Origin: Armatimonadota bacterium
GTDB taxonomy: Bacteria; Armatimonadota; UBA10988
Direction: 5' to 3'
Length of the DNA stretch: 55,624 nt
NCBI GenBank assembly: GCA_016235455.1
Contig: JACRKZ010000023.1
Location: 1-55,624, forward strand
Below, one piece after another: positions 33,132-41,853 of the stretch. The notes under the pieces are model-generated. The model ran no database searches. It saw only the letters and a list, made by a program, of their open reading frames with translations, and was not told the origin of the DNA. The position numbers were made by a program, and so were the translations under genes. Position 1 is the stretch's first letter. The number at the start of each line of letters is the position of its first letter.

Positions 33132-33228
33132 GGCCCGCCTCCGGCCGGCTGGCTTCGCCGCGCTCGCCGCCGGTCCTCGAATGTTGCGACGTCGTTGCAC
33201 GAGCGCCTAAATGGCCGATCCGCTGGAA

Positions 33229-33244
33229 GGTGATATCGATCACA
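33229..33244. promoter_or_regulatory. CRP/FNR-family-like site between the GH2 and pseudopilin genes
   Basis: Read on the minus strand the 16 bases are TGTGA-TCGATA-TCACC, matching nine of ten positions of the CRP consensus TGTGA-N6-TCACA. The site lies in the divergent region, about 50 bases ahead of the plus-strand pseudopilin start and about 100 bases ahead of the GH2 start. A nucleotide cyclase gene is encoded 1.6 kb away. Regulation is inferred. Confidence 0.45.
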
Positions 33245-33293
33245 CTTGGCAGGTTGCGCTGTAGTCATTCGCATTGCGCAACGGGAGGTCGTT

Positions 33294-33962
33294 ATGAGAC
33301 GTCGAGCGTTCACGCTCATCGAACTGCTGGTGGTCATCGCCATCATCGCGATTCTTGCCGCGATTCTGTTCCCCGTGTTCGCCAAGGCGCGCGAGAAGGC
33401 GCGCGCCGCAAGCTGCCTGAGCAATCTCAAGCAGTGCGGCCTGGGCTTCGCCATGTACACCCAGGACTACGACGAGACCTGCTGTCCGCTGGCCACGTCG
33501 GACCCGTCACCGGCCAACGCCATCCTCAACTATGGCGATACCTGGTGGCCCGATCTGCTCCAGCCGTACATCAAGAACCGTCAGATCTTCCTCTGCCCGA
33601 GCACCAAGGGCAACCCGGTATCGATCGCGCTGAGCCATCCCAACATCGGCGTGTGGCACGGCGGCGGGCCGTCGCTGGCGGCGTTCACCGAACCGTCCAA
33701 CACGGTGGTCATGGGCGATGCCGCGCTGATCGGCAACCCCACCCTCGGCCCCGACCAGTGGACCCCGGCCGACAACGGCCAACCCGTGTTCCGCTGCCCG
33801 AACAACACCCCCTGGTGGGACAGCAATCCCTGCCGGCTCTACAACCGCCACATGGAAATGTGCAACGTGGCCTTCGCCGACGGTCATGCCAAGGCCATGA
33901 AGACCAGTGCCATCGGCTTCCAGTACCCCCAGGGCGATGCGCGCGCGCTGTGGGACATGTGA
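33294..33962 (+). CDS. Pseudopilin-like protein with H-X9-DG motif (copy 1)
   Basis: The start ATG has GGGAGG upstream. The 222-residue protein begins with a type III (class) prepilin leader and cleavage/methylation motif, [13 protein letters not shown], continuing into a 20-residue hydrophobic helix. The [19 protein letters not shown] block and [11 protein letters not shown] follow, typical of Armatimonadota pseudopilin-like proteins. The C-terminal [13 protein letters not shown] gives the H-X9-DG motif of the DUF1559-related family. It is expected to be processed by a prepilin peptidase and displayed or secreted through a type II/IV pilus-like machine. The next gene is a close paralog. Confidence 0.92.
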   Translation: MRRRAFTLIELLVVIAIIAILAAILFPVFAKAREKARAASCLSNLKQCGLGFAMYTQDYDETCCPLATSDPSPANAILNYGDTWWPDLLQPYIKNRQIFLCPSTKGNPVSIALSHPNIGVWHGGGPSLAAFTEPSNTVVMGDAALIGNPTLGPDQWTPADNGQPVFRCPNNTPWWDSNPCRLYNRHMEMCNVAFADGHAKAMKTSAIGFQYPQGDARALWDM

Positions 33963-33973
33963 GCGACGTAACC

Positions 33974-33994
33974 GCGCGCCGGGGCCCGGCGCGC
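33974..33994 (+). terminator. Hairpin between the two pseudopilin genes
   Basis: GCGCGCC (33974-33980) and GGCGCGC (33988-33994) flank GGGGCCC, 11 bases after the first pseudopilin stop and just ahead of the GGGAGG of the second. It may attenuate or stabilise the message. Confidence 0.45.
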
Positions 33995-34007
33995 AGGGAG
34001 GCAAGCC

Positions 34008-34682
34008 ATGAGACGACGTGCATTCACGCTCATCGAGCTGTTGGTGGTCATCGCCATCATCGCGATCCTGGCCGCCATCCTGTTCCCGGTCTTCGCCAAG
34101 GCACGCGAGAAGGCGCGTGCCGCAAGCTGCCTGAGCAACCTCAAGCAGGCGGGGCTGGGCTTTGCCATGTACAGCCAGGACTACGACGAGACCTGCTGTC
34201 CGCTGGCCATCGCCGTACCCTCGCCGGCCAACGCCATCCAGCCGGACGGCACGGTGACATGGTGGGTCGATCTGCTCCAGCCCTACATCAAGAGCGGGCA
34301 GATCTTCCAGTGCCCCAGCACCCAGGGATCGCGTGTGACCATCAGCCTGAGCCATCCCGATATCGGGGTGTGGTTGGGTGGCGGCCCGTCGCTGGCCAGG
34401 TTCGTCGAGCCGGCCGGCACCGTGGTCATGGGTGATGCCTGTCGCATCAGCAATCCCGCCGAGCCGGCGCCGGACCTGTGGGTGGCCAACAACAGCTACG
34501 CGCCGTTCTTCCGCTGCCCGAACAACGGCACCTGGTACACCAGCGATCCCAGCCGGCTGGTCAATCGGCACATGGAGATGTGCAACATCGCCTTCGCCGA
34601 TGGCCATGTCAAGGCCATGAAGGTCAGCTCGGTGGGCTTCCAGTACGCCCAGGGCGACACGCGAGCGCTCTGGGACCTGTGA
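34008..34682 (+). CDS. Pseudopilin-like protein with H-X9-DG motif (copy 2)
   Basis: A 224-residue paralog of the preceding gene, nearly identical over the first 60 residues (leader, hydrophobic helix, [19 protein letters not shown] block) and diverged in the middle. It retains [13 protein letters not shown], the [15 protein letters not shown]9-DG motif and the [13 protein letters not shown] end. GGGAGG precedes the ATG. The pair is a tandem duplication, and divergence is concentrated in the presumed exposed domain. Confidence 0.92.
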   Translation: MRRRAFTLIELLVVIAIIAILAAILFPVFAKAREKARAASCLSNLKQAGLGFAMYSQDYDETCCPLAIAVPSPANAIQPDGTVTWWVDLLQPYIKSGQIFQCPSTQGSRVTISLSHPDIGVWLGGGPSLARFVEPAGTVVMGDACRISNPAEPAPDLWVANNSYAPFFRCPNNGTWYTSDPSRLVNRHMEMCNIAFADGHVKAMKVSSVGFQYAQGDTRALWDL

Positions 34683-34734
34683 CTGGTTAGCCGCCGACGG
34701 CGCGGCCCGACAGTTCACAGTAGGTTCACAAGCG

Positions 34735-34790
34735 GCGCGCCGGTCGGTGGTCATAACAGGTCCTAGGACCCGTGACACCGGCCGGCGCGC
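34735..34790 (+). terminator. Long interrupted hairpin after the pseudopilin pair
   Basis: Outer arms GCGCGCCGG (34735-34743) and CCGGCGCGC (34782-34790) enclose GGT/ACC and GTCA/TGAC arms, and at the tip a 12-base palindrome GGTCCTAGGACC (34759-34770). It lies 52 bases after the second pseudopilin stop and ahead of the cyclase GTG. It probably terminates or insulates the pseudopilin message. No T-run is present. Confidence 0.5.
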
Positions 34791-34828
34791 ATGTTTGGGC
34801 GACGGGGTGACGAGAGAGGCGGTCGGTC

Positions 34829-36769
34829 GTGCGCAACGTCATCGGCTTGATCGGAACGCTGGCCATGCTGGCGCTGGTGTCGGCACTGGGCATCAGCGAC
34901 GAGCTTACCCGCTGGCTGACCGACCTGCACTGGCGGGGCGCCGCCGCCTATGCCCCTGAGCCGTTCGCCGGCATCACCGTCGTGGCCATCGACGACAAGA
35001 CGCTGGCCAGTCGCGATCCCGTCACCGGCAAGCGCTTCGGCCGTACCGGTGACTGGTCGCGCGAACGCCATGCGCGGCTGCTGGCGAATCTCGGCCGGGC
35101 CCGCGCCGTGGGCTTCGATATCCTCTTCCTGGACGAAGGCCGTGACCCCGAAGGGGATGCGGCCTTCGCCGCGGCGACGGCGCGCCATGGTCGCGTGGTC
35201 CTGGCCTACAGCCTGTTTGGCGGCAATCGCACCATCGACAACCAGGACCAGCAGCGCATCGCGAGCCTGCTGGACCGCGCCGGCGTGCCGGCGGAGGCGC
35301 CGGCACGAGAGTGGCCCCGGCTGCGCGAGATCAACCTCCAGCCGCCCTTGCCGGCGCTGATGCAGGCGTCCGCCGGGCTGGGTCTGGTGGAAGTGGCGGC
35401 CGATCCCGACGGCGTACACCGCCGCTCCGTGCCGCTCTGGTGGTGCGGCGGGCGGCGCGTAATGCTGCCGAGCCTGCCGCTGAGCCTGGCCTGCGTGGCC
35501 ACCGGCAGCTCCCGCGAGGCGCTGCTGCCGGCCGCCGACCAGTTGCGTCTGGGCCGGCGCGACCTGGCCCTGCACCGCGGCGAACTGTGGCTGCAGCCGC
35601 TCGCTCGCCGGCCGACCGTGCACGGACCGGGCCAGCCGGTGCGCCTGGTCAGCTACTGCGACGCCCTGCGGGCCGACCCGGAGACCTTCCGCGACCAGAT
35701 CGTGCTGGTTGGCGAGACGGCCACGGGCACCGGCGATGTGCGACCCAACCCGCTCGATCCGGGCCTGCGCGGCGTGGAGTTCAACGCCGAGGTGCTGGCC
35801 AACCTGCTGCACGTCGCGCCCGTCAAGAAGCTGTCGGCCGGCGGCAATCTACTGCTTATCCTGCTGGCCATCGGCCTGCCTCTCTGGCTGTTCCGCGCGG
35901 CGGCGCCACGTCTGGCCATGGGGCTCTCGACGTTGGCCGCGGTGGTGCTGCTCGGGCTCATGGAGGTGCTGTTCTGGGCGGCGCGCACGGTGCCTGCCTG
36001 GGCGCCGGTGCTGGTGGGCGCGGCGAGCGCCACGCTGATCATGGGGCTCCTGCGCCTGGTCGAGGAGGAGCGCGCCAAACGCCAGATCCGCCGCAGCTTC
36101 GGCATGTACGTGGCGCCCGAGGTGGTGGCCATGATCGCCGACGACCCAGCCATCGCCAACCAGCAGGGCGCGCGCCAGGCCATGGCCGTACTGTTCAGCG
36201 ATGTGCGCAGCTTCACCAGCTACTGCGAGCAGAACCCGCCCGAACTGGTCGTGGCCCAAATGCGCGAGTACCTGGCCGAGATGACCCTGTCGGTGGACAA
36301 CTACCACGGTGTGCTGGACAAGTTCGTCGGTGACGCCGTCATGGCGCTCTATGGGCCGTTCCTCGAGCCCGACGCCAACGCCTGCGCGCTGGCCGTGGCC
36401 TCGGCGCTCGACATGCTGACCCGGCTCGACGCACTCAACGCCCGCTGGGCCGAAAGCGGCTGGCCACAGCTCAAGATCGGCATCGGCATCCACTACGGCC
36501 AGGCCATCCTGGGCAACATCGGCTCCGAACGGAAGATGCAATACACGGCGCTCGGCGATACAGTGAACACTGCGTCCCGACTGGAATCGATGACCAAGGA
36601 GCTGGGCACACTGCTGCTCGTGTCCGAAGAGGCGCGTGCCCTGGCCGAGCCCGTACTGGGCGGGCTGGTGGAGTTCCGCCCGTTGGGCGAGATAACCGTC
36701 CGCAATCGCGCTACGCCGGTGACCGTTTTCGCGGCCAGTCGACGCAGCGCGGAGCCATCGTCGTCATAA
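34829..36769 (+). CDS. CHASE2-domain class III adenylate/guanylate cyclase
   Basis: Converts ATP (or GTP) to the cyclic nucleotide in response to an extracytoplasmic signal. GTG start; 646 residues. An N-terminal membrane segment is followed by the extracytoplasmic CHASE2 sensor (about 25-330, with VVAIDDKTL, RARAVGFDILFLDEG, DQIVLVGETATGTGD and GVEFNAEVLANLL), three membrane helices (about 333-425), and the cyclase domain. Metal-binding Asp residues are seen in FSDVRSF (near 456) and KFVGDAVMALYG (near 501). GIHYGQAILGNIG and the LGDTVNTASRLES region complete the catalytic core. The FecR-domain gene follows after 10 bases, a common pairing for CHASE2 cyclases. Confidence 0.93.
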   Translation: MRNVIGLIGTLAMLALVSALGISDELTRWLTDLHWRGAAAYAPEPFAGITVVAIDDKTLASRDPVTGKRFGRTGDWSRERHARLLANLGRARAVGFDILFLDEGRDPEGDAAFAAATARHGRVVLAYSLFGGNRTIDNQDQQRIASLLDRAGVPAEAPAREWPRLREINLQPPLPALMQASAGLGLVEVAADPDGVHRRSVPLWWCGGRRVMLPSLPLSLACVATGSSREALLPAADQLRLGRRDLALHRGELWLQPLARRPTVHGPGQPVRLVSYCDALRADPETFRDQIVLVGETATGTGDVRPNPLDPGLRGVEFNAEVLANLLHVAPVKKLSAGGNLLLILLAIGLPLWLFRAAAPRLAMGLSTLAAVVLLGLMEVLFWAARTVPAWAPVLVGAASATLIMGLLRLVEEERAKRQIRRSFGMYVAPEVVAMIADDPAIANQQGARQAMAVLFSDVRSFTSYCEQNPPELVVAQMREYLAEMTLSVDNYHGVLDKFVGDAVMALYGPFLEPDANACALAVASALDMLTRLDALNARWAESGWPQLKIGIGIHYGQAILGNIGSERKMQYTALGDTVNTASRLESMTKELGTLLLVSEEARALAEPVLGGLVEFRPLGEITVRNRATPVTVFAASRRSAEPSSS

Positions 36770-36779
36770 GGAAACGATC

Positions 36780-37949
36780 ATGCCCCCAACCAAGAAGACC
36801 GGCGGCCAGCAGGACGATCTCATGGCCGCCATCTCGCAGGTGAAAACCAACCAGGATCGCCGCACCAAACGCAGTTCGCGCCGCAAGACGGTGCGTAGCG
36901 CGGAGATGCTCGTCGGCAACTGGGTCAAGAAGCTGCTGGTGCTCGTCGTGGTGGCCCTGGTGGCGCTGCTGGTCGATGGCGTGCGCCGTGAGGCCAATGA
37001 CTTCAAGGCCTATGTCACCGCCTTCAGCGGCAATGTACAGGTCACCTCGGGCGGCAAGACCGCACCGGCCACCATGGACCAGAAGCTGCTCGACGACGAC
37101 GTCGTGGAGACCGCCGCCGGCGCCACCTGCACGCTGGTCATGAGCGAGGGCAGCGCGGTGCAGATGGAGCCGGGCACGCGGCTCACCGTGCGCGTGCTCG
37201 ACTACTGCCGCGGCGGCCGCCGCGACCGCAGCTTCATGGTGGAGCGTGGCAGCGCGATCAGCACCGTCGGCAAGTACTTCGGCGCCGAGTCGCAGTCCAA
37301 CGTGGTGACCCCCACCGCCGTGGCGGCGGTGCGCGGCACGGCCTTCCGCGTGGCCTACGATCCGGCCACGCAGCAGACCGCCGTGCAGACGGTCGAGGGC
37401 AAGGTCGATGTGCGCACGCCCGTCGGCGTGCCCCAGCAGGTCACCGCCGGCCGCGCCGTCGGCGCCGCGGGTTACAGCCTGGCCGTCGGCGGCCCGCTGG
37501 ACGAAGCCAGCCGGCGCGCGCTGACCGCTCAGGCCACGAGGCTGCGCGCGTTGGAGACGGACCGCACACCAAACAAGATGAATGCTCTGGAGTCCACACT
37601 GACCGCCGTGGCCGACCCCGTGCTGCAGCTGCTCGGCATCTGCCCCGGCGGCTGGGGCTACAACAGCATCGACTCCGCCCGGCGCTCGGCCTGCATGGAA
37701 GCCCTGCGCACATTGCGCACCAACCTGACCTCGCTGCCCGACCCGCCCGAGGTCATCAACCCCTGGACCCTGGCCGAGCTCAACCTCGACCCCAAAGAGA
37801 AGAAGCGTCTGGTCAAGGCCTTCCTGGGCCAGATGATCGACAAATACGAGAAGCGGGAGCACGACTGGACCATCGAAGCGACATGCCGCGACAAGCGCCG
37901 CACGCGCTACGTGGTCACCGAGGGCACGCTCGAGAAGATCCAAGGCTGA
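36780..37949 (+). CDS. FecR-domain membrane-anchored protein
   Basis: A 389-residue protein behind AAGGA. A basic cytoplasmic N-terminus (about 1-45) leads to a single membrane helix (KKLLVLVVVALVALLVDGV) and an extracytoplasmic FecR domain (about 75-235). The latter includes FSGNVQVTSGGK, AGATCTLVMSEGSAVQMEPGT and the diagnostic TPTAVAAVRGTAFRV. The C-terminal 150 residues are unassigned and contain conserved-looking Cys (GICPGGWGY, RRSACMEALR). It is coupled to the CHASE2 cyclase gene and probably supplies or modulates its periplasmic input; that role is inferred from the gene pair. Confidence 0.88.
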   Translation: MPPTKKTGGQQDDLMAAISQVKTNQDRRTKRSSRRKTVRSAEMLVGNWVKKLLVLVVVALVALLVDGVRREANDFKAYVTAFSGNVQVTSGGKTAPATMDQKLLDDDVVETAAGATCTLVMSEGSAVQMEPGTRLTVRVLDYCRGGRRDRSFMVERGSAISTVGKYFGAESQSNVVTPTAVAAVRGTAFRVAYDPATQQTAVQTVEGKVDVRTPVGVPQQVTAGRAVGAAGYSLAVGGPLDEASRRALTAQATRLRALETDRTPNKMNALESTLTAVADPVLQLLGICPGGWGYNSIDSARRSACMEALRTLRTNLTSLPDPPEVINPWTLAELNLDPKEKKRLVKAFLGQMIDKYEKREHDWTIEATCRDKRRTRYVVTEGTLEKIQG

Positions 37950-38070
37950 GCACGCGCGTGCCGCGCGGCGATACCCATCATCGAAGGGCGGCCCGCAGGT
38001 TGTCGTGACGGCGCCGGGTTGCGTCCTGGTAAACGACCGCATACGTTTTCGGCATGGCGGCCCCGGCTGT

Positions 38071-38100
38071 TTGACAGAAGGGGCTGGAGGCAGCTAGAAT
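38071..38100 (+). promoter_or_regulatory. Promoter of the six-gene membrane operon
   Basis: TTGACA (38071-38076) and TAGAAT (38095-38100) are 18 bases apart, near consensus. The predicted transcript start (about 38107) falls close to the first gene's ribosome site. Confidence 0.75.
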
Positions 38101-38127
38101 CGGCTATTCGCGGTGAGAGGGACGCCA

Positions 38128-38601
38128 TTGGGCCAAGCGGGTAGCAGCCAGACCGAGTTGAGTTGGCAAGACCACCCCGCTCGTCGGCGGCCGCGCGCCG
38201 TTGTCTTCGCCGTGCTCTACGTCGCCGCCGCCAGTTTGGCGCTCCATCTCGGCTTTCGCACGCCGTGGCTGACGCTGCTCGGCAGGCTTGGTCTGGTCGC
38301 CGCGGCGGCGGATTTCTGGTTCCCCACCGCCTACGCGCTGGATGCCAACGGCGCCTCTGTGCGGAGCCTGCTGGGCGCGCGACAGCTGGCCTGGTCGGCG
38401 GTGCGTTGCGCGGCGCGGGTCGAGCAGCAGGGCCAATGCGGCGTCATGCTCTCGCCGGTCGGCGAGCCGGGACTGGCCCAGCGCATGCGCAGCCTGTGGC
38501 TGCCGGTGGCGGTCGAGGGCGAGCCCTCGCTGGACACACTGGTCGGCTGGGTGGAGCGCCATGCGCTCGCGCGGCGTGTGCCGGGGGTGGCCCATGGCTG
38601 A
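38128..38601 (+). CDS. Small two-helix membrane protein with PH-like domain, first gene of the membrane operon
   Basis: I choose TTG 38128 because GAGAGGG precedes it at good spacing; the in-frame GTG at 38113 would leave almost no leader after the predicted transcript start. The product has about 157 residues. Two adjacent hydrophobic segments (AVVFAVLYVAAASLALHLGF and LLGRLGLVAAAADFWF) lead to a compact soluble domain (ALDANGASVRSLLGARQLAW, then MRSLWLPV) whose pattern resembles bacterial PH/YdbT-like domains. That resemblance is tentative. It overlaps the next gene by 8 bases. Confidence 0.7.
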   Translation: MGQAGSSQTELSWQDHPARRRPRAVVFAVLYVAAASLALHLGFRTPWLTLLGRLGLVAAAADFWFPTAYALDANGASVRSLLGARQLAWSAVRCAARVEQQGQCGVMLSPVGEPGLAQRMRSLWLPVAVEGEPSLDTLVGWVERHALARRVPGVAHG

Positions 38602-38914
38602 CGCCGCGAGCCAGGGCGAGCTGGCGCCGGAGATGGAACGCATGGCGCGCTTCATCGTCGACCGCGGGCTGGCCACGCCAGCCGTGCTGTTCCTCGGCCT
38701 GCACCGGCCACTGGCCCACCTGTCGTCGCAGGCGCTGGTCGTCAGCGGCGGGGTTCTGGCGCCGCTGATGGGCATGGACCAGTTCCGCGCGCTGCACGAC
38801 ACGCTGGCCGACCAGGACCACTACGACGCCTTCCTGGACCGTCTTGAAACGCTCACCCATGCCGAGGACCGGCGGCGCGACACGCAGCCGACCTCGCGGA
38901 AGGACGACGCCTGA
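38594..38914 (+). CDS. Small conserved-looking protein of unknown function
   Basis: A 106-residue protein; its ATG lies inside the end of the preceding gene (8-base overlap). The hydrophobic core RGLATPAVLFLGLHRPLAHLSSQALVVSGG could be a re-entrant or peripheral membrane segment. The tail is charged (HYDAFLDRLETLTHAEDRRR). Family not recognised. Its TGA overlaps the ATG of the DUF6754-type gene (TGATG), so it is translationally coupled to that gene and likely part of the same machine. Confidence 0.7.
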   Translation: MADAASQGELAPEMERMARFIVDRGLATPAVLFLGLHRPLAHLSSQALVVSGGVLAPLMGMDQFRALHDTLADQDHYDAFLDRLETLTHAEDRRRDTQPTSRKDDA

Positions 38915-39690
38915 TGGAGTTCGCCAACCCCTTCGCCCTGATCATCCTCACCGCACTGTCGGCGCTGGTCCTGGCGTTCATCCTGACCAGCACCGGCGGG
39001 CGTGAGCTGTTCATCCGCCGCGTGCCGGGCGTCGACGCCATCGACGAGGTGGTCGGCCGCGCCGTGGAACTGGGCCGGCCCATCCTGTTCAGCGTCGGCC
39101 TGGGCGGCATCGACATCACCACGCTGCAGGCCATCACGGTCATCGGCCATGTGGCCAAGATCGCCGCGCGCTTCCGCAACCGCGTCATTGTGCCGGTGGT
39201 GGACCCCATGGCCATCCCGGTGATCGAGGAAGTACAGCGCGAGTCCTATGCCTCCGAGCGCGCCGAGGAGGCCTTCAACCCCGAAGACATCCGCTTCCTG
39301 TCGGGTGAGCAGTTCGCCTATGCGGCCGGCGTGGTGGGCATCATGCATCGCGAGCGAGTGGGCGCGACGTTCTTCTTCGGCAACTTCGCCGCCGAGGCGC
39401 TGGTCATGGCCGAGAGCGGCCAGCAGGTGGGCGCCGTGCAGATCGCCTCGACGCCCGACAGCAACCAGATCCCATTCTTCCTGGCCACCTGTGACTATGT
39501 CATCATCGGCGAGGAGTACTACGCCGTCACCGCGCTCATGAGCCGCGATCCCGTGCTGCGCGGCAGCCTCATCGGGCAGGATTACGTGAAGGTCATCCTG
39601 CTGCTGCTCATCGTCCTCGGATTCACGCTGACCACGATCATGGGTCCCGGCCACTTCCTCGCGAAGTGGTTCGCGGGCAGCGGAGGCTAG
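38914..39690 (+). CDS. DUF6754-type membrane protein
   Basis: 258 residues with one N-terminal helix (FALIILTALSALVLAFILTS) and one C-terminal helix (VKVILLLLIVLGFTLTTIMG) around a soluble domain of about 200 residues. Notable segments are RRVPGVDAIDEVVGRAVELGRPILF, GGIDITTLQAITVIGHVAKIAA, FFFGNFAAEALVMAE, ASTPDSNQIPFF and the acidic IIGEEYYAVTALMS. The pattern matches my memory of the uncharacterised DUF6754 family. No catalytic site is evident. The start is coupled by TGATG to the upstream gene, and the next gene begins 3 bases after the stop. Confidence 0.8.
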   Translation: MEFANPFALIILTALSALVLAFILTSTGGRELFIRRVPGVDAIDEVVGRAVELGRPILFSVGLGGIDITTLQAITVIGHVAKIAARFRNRVIVPVVDPMAIPVIEEVQRESYASERAEEAFNPEDIRFLSGEQFAYAAGVVGIMHRERVGATFFFGNFAAEALVMAESGQQVGAVQIASTPDSNQIPFFLATCDYVIIGEEYYAVTALMSRDPVLRGSLIGQDYVKVILLLLIVLGFTLTTIMGPGHFLAKWFAGSGG

Positions 39691-39693
39691 ACC

Positions 39694-40935
39694 ATGCCGC
39701 AGGGCGCTTCCTCGACACCCTACCCGCCAGGCCTGCTCCAGGACTGGTTCGCCACGCACGTCTTCTGTCCGCTGCATGGCGTGGCCTTCGTCGCCGCGAT
39801 CATCGCCACGGTGGTCGCCTTCGTGGCCATCCTGGCGGGCCTGCAGTCGCTCGGCTCAGGCGCCCGGCGACGGCTGACCATGGCCTGCACCTTCGTCGCC
39901 GGCCTGTTCTACCTGCTGGCCTTCGTGCTCACGCCAGGCAACAAGGCCAGCGGCACGGCGGTCATCGGCGGCAAGGCCTGTGCCTTCCGGGCCGATATCA
40001 CCTGGGACACCGCGCCCGACCCCACGCCCCAGGGCCCGCCGGTCGACGACAAGGACAAGCCCTGGCAGCCGCCCAAGCCCAAGACGCGCACGCTCAAGGG
40101 CGCGGTCGAGTTGACGCCCGCGGAGAAGGTCAAGGGCGAGCCCCAACCCGGTGTCGACATCCTGCCCATCGAGGGCACGCAAAACGCCGACGGCACCTGG
40201 GACCTCAAGCTCGCCGTGGACGAGACGCCGGTGGCGCTGACGCGCACCGGCCGCAGCTACGCCCTGGCCTGGACCGGTGGCAGCGGCACGCTGACCTTCC
40301 GCGCGGGCATCCCGCTCAACCGGGTCAAGGGTTACGAGCAGCCGCTGGGCACGTTCATGATCATCATGGGCGGCTTCACCATCTTCCTGGGGCTGATCAA
40401 CCTGGTCATGCTCCACGGCAAGGTGCTGCTCGGCGCGCGACGCGGCTGGCACAACTCGCTGGCCTTCTTCATCGGGCTGGTGGGCATGACCGTGTTCGGC
40501 CTGTGGCAGCTACAGTTGCCGGCGCTGGAGGCTGGCCAGCCAGTGCCGCTGGCGCACGCGGGGTACAAGCTGTTCTTCGACGGCCTGCTCAAGCCGCTGC
40601 AGTCGACGACCTTCGCGCTGCTGGGCTTCTTCATCGTCTCGGCCGCCTATCGCGCCTTCCGCATCCGCTCCACCGAAGCGGCGCTGATGACCATCGTGGC
40701 CTTCGTGGTCATGCTGGGCCAGGTGCCCATGGGTCAGGCGCTGACCGCCTGGATCCCCGCCGACGGCCCCTTTGGCTGGCTGCGCATCGAGACCATCACC
40801 AACTGGTTGCTGACCACGCCCAACACCGCCGCCACCCGCGGCATCCTGTTCGGCTCGGTGACCGGCGGCTTCGCCCTCTCGTTGCGCGTGTGGCTCAGCC
40901 TCGAACGCGGCAGCTACTTCGGAAAGGAGTTCTAG
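39694..40935 (+). CDS. Polytopic membrane protein of unknown function (413 residues)
   Basis: GGAGG precedes the ATG. About seven membrane segments: two near residues 28-82, then a large extracytoplasmic loop (about 84-225, Pro/Lys-rich then beta-like: GTWDLKLAVDETPVALTRTG, GSGTLTFRAGIPL), then helices from PLGTFMIIMGGFTIFLGLINLVM through GILFGSVTGGFALSLRVWL. No transporter or enzyme motif is recognised. It sits centrally in the operon with 3-base gaps on both sides, so its product is likely a core subunit of the same membrane assembly. Confidence 0.75.
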   Translation: MPQGASSTPYPPGLLQDWFATHVFCPLHGVAFVAAIIATVVAFVAILAGLQSLGSGARRRLTMACTFVAGLFYLLAFVLTPGNKASGTAVIGGKACAFRADITWDTAPDPTPQGPPVDDKDKPWQPPKPKTRTLKGAVELTPAEKVKGEPQPGVDILPIEGTQNADGTWDLKLAVDETPVALTRTGRSYALAWTGGSGTLTFRAGIPLNRVKGYEQPLGTFMIIMGGFTIFLGLINLVMLHGKVLLGARRGWHNSLAFFIGLVGMTVFGLWQLQLPALEAGQPVPLAHAGYKLFFDGLLKPLQSTTFALLGFFIVSAAYRAFRIRSTEAALMTIVAFVVMLGQVPMGQALTAWIPADGPFGWLRIETITNWLLTTPNTAATRGILFGSVTGGFALSLRVWLSLERGSYFGKEF

Positions 40936-40938
40936 CCC

Positions 40939-41853
40939 ATGAGCCCCGCCCTGCTCCGACTCCTGGCCCGCTCGCGCTCGATTGACCGCCGCTGGATTGC
41001 CCTGGCCACCGTGCTCATGCTGGCCGCGCCGCTCATCTGGCGCATTCCGCTGACCATGGTGCCGTTCCCGGCCACGGTCAAGCTCAAGACCACCATCGAT
41101 GCCGTGCCCGAGAACAAGCTGATCATCGTCGCCGTCGACTGGGACTCGGCCACCAAGGGCGAGTGCCAGCCGCTGACTGCCGCGGTCATCGACTACCTGC
41201 TCAAGAACAACAAGAAGTTCGCGCTGTTCGGCTTCATCCCCCAGGGCCCCGAACTGGCGCAGCGCCTGACCGAGGAACTGGCCCGCAAGTACCCCGGCAA
41301 GACGTACGGCAAGGACTGGGTCAACTGGGGCTATCGGCCCAACGTGATGAACACGCTCATCGCCATGATGAACGATGTGCCGGGCACGCTGAAGACCGAC
41401 ATCCGCAAGAACGACCTGTCCAAGGACCCGCTGACGCAGATGGTGCCCAACCTCAAGGAGGCCGGTCTGCTGTATCACGTCAGCGGCACGGCATTGTTCA
41501 AGAGCTACCTGCAGTTCTGCGCCGGCGTGCCGCTGGCCAACGCCGTGACTGCAGTCATGGGGCCGGAGCAGTACCCCTATCTGCAGTCGGGCCAGACCAA
41601 GGGCCTGCTGGTCGGGCTGGGCGGCGCGGCGCAGTTCGAAGCCGTGGGCGACTTCAAGGATGAGACCGGCGCCAAGGGCGGCGAGGGCTACAAGGGCATG
41701 GGCAGCCAGTCGCTGGGCCACCTGCTGGTCATGGCGCTGATCGTGCTGGGCAACCTCGGCGTGTGGGCCCAGCGCCGGCTGGATGAGACGACCCCACCGC
41801 CCGACGACGAGCCGAGCGAGACGCCCATCGACGACCAAGGAGAGGCGGCATGA
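40939..41853 (+). CDS. Bitopic membrane protein with a large exported domain (304 residues)
   Basis: AGGAG precedes the ATG. One helix near residues 18-40 (WIALATVLMLAAPLIWRIPL) and one near 265-285 (LGHLLVMALIVLGNLGVW) flank a roughly 220-residue soluble domain. That domain has Rossmann-like alternation at its start (KLIIVAVDWDSAT, then FALFGFIPQGPELAQRLTEELARKY) and later VSGTALFKSYLQFCAGVPLANAV. Family not recognised; the topology recalls the auxiliary exported subunits of membrane machines. Its stop overlaps the next start (ATGA). Confidence 0.75.
   Translation: MSPALLRLLARSRSIDRRWIALATVLMLAAPLIWRIPLTMVPFPATVKLKTTIDAVPENKLIIVAVDWDSATKGECQPLTAAVIDYLLKNNKKFALFGFIPQGPELAQRLTEELARKYPGKTYGKDWVNWGYRPNVMNTLIAMMNDVPGTLKTDIRKNDLSKDPLTQMVPNLKEAGLLYHVSGTALFKSYLQFCAGVPLANAVTAVMGPEQYPYLQSGQTKGLLVGLGGAAQFEAVGDFKDETGAKGGEGYKGMGSQSLGHLLVMALIVLGNLGVWAQRRLDETTPPPDDEPSETPIDDQGEAA

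Noticed and set aside
33245..33265. TTGGCAGGTTGCGCT ahead of the first pseudopilin as a sigma-54 promoter
   Set aside because: GG and GC are 10, not 12, bases apart, and no good sigma-70 -10 follows the TTGGCA either.
33507..34778. Minus-strand open frame opposite both pseudopilins
   Set aside because: Opposite two clearly coding paralogs; its own two halves look alike only because the genes beneath are duplicates.
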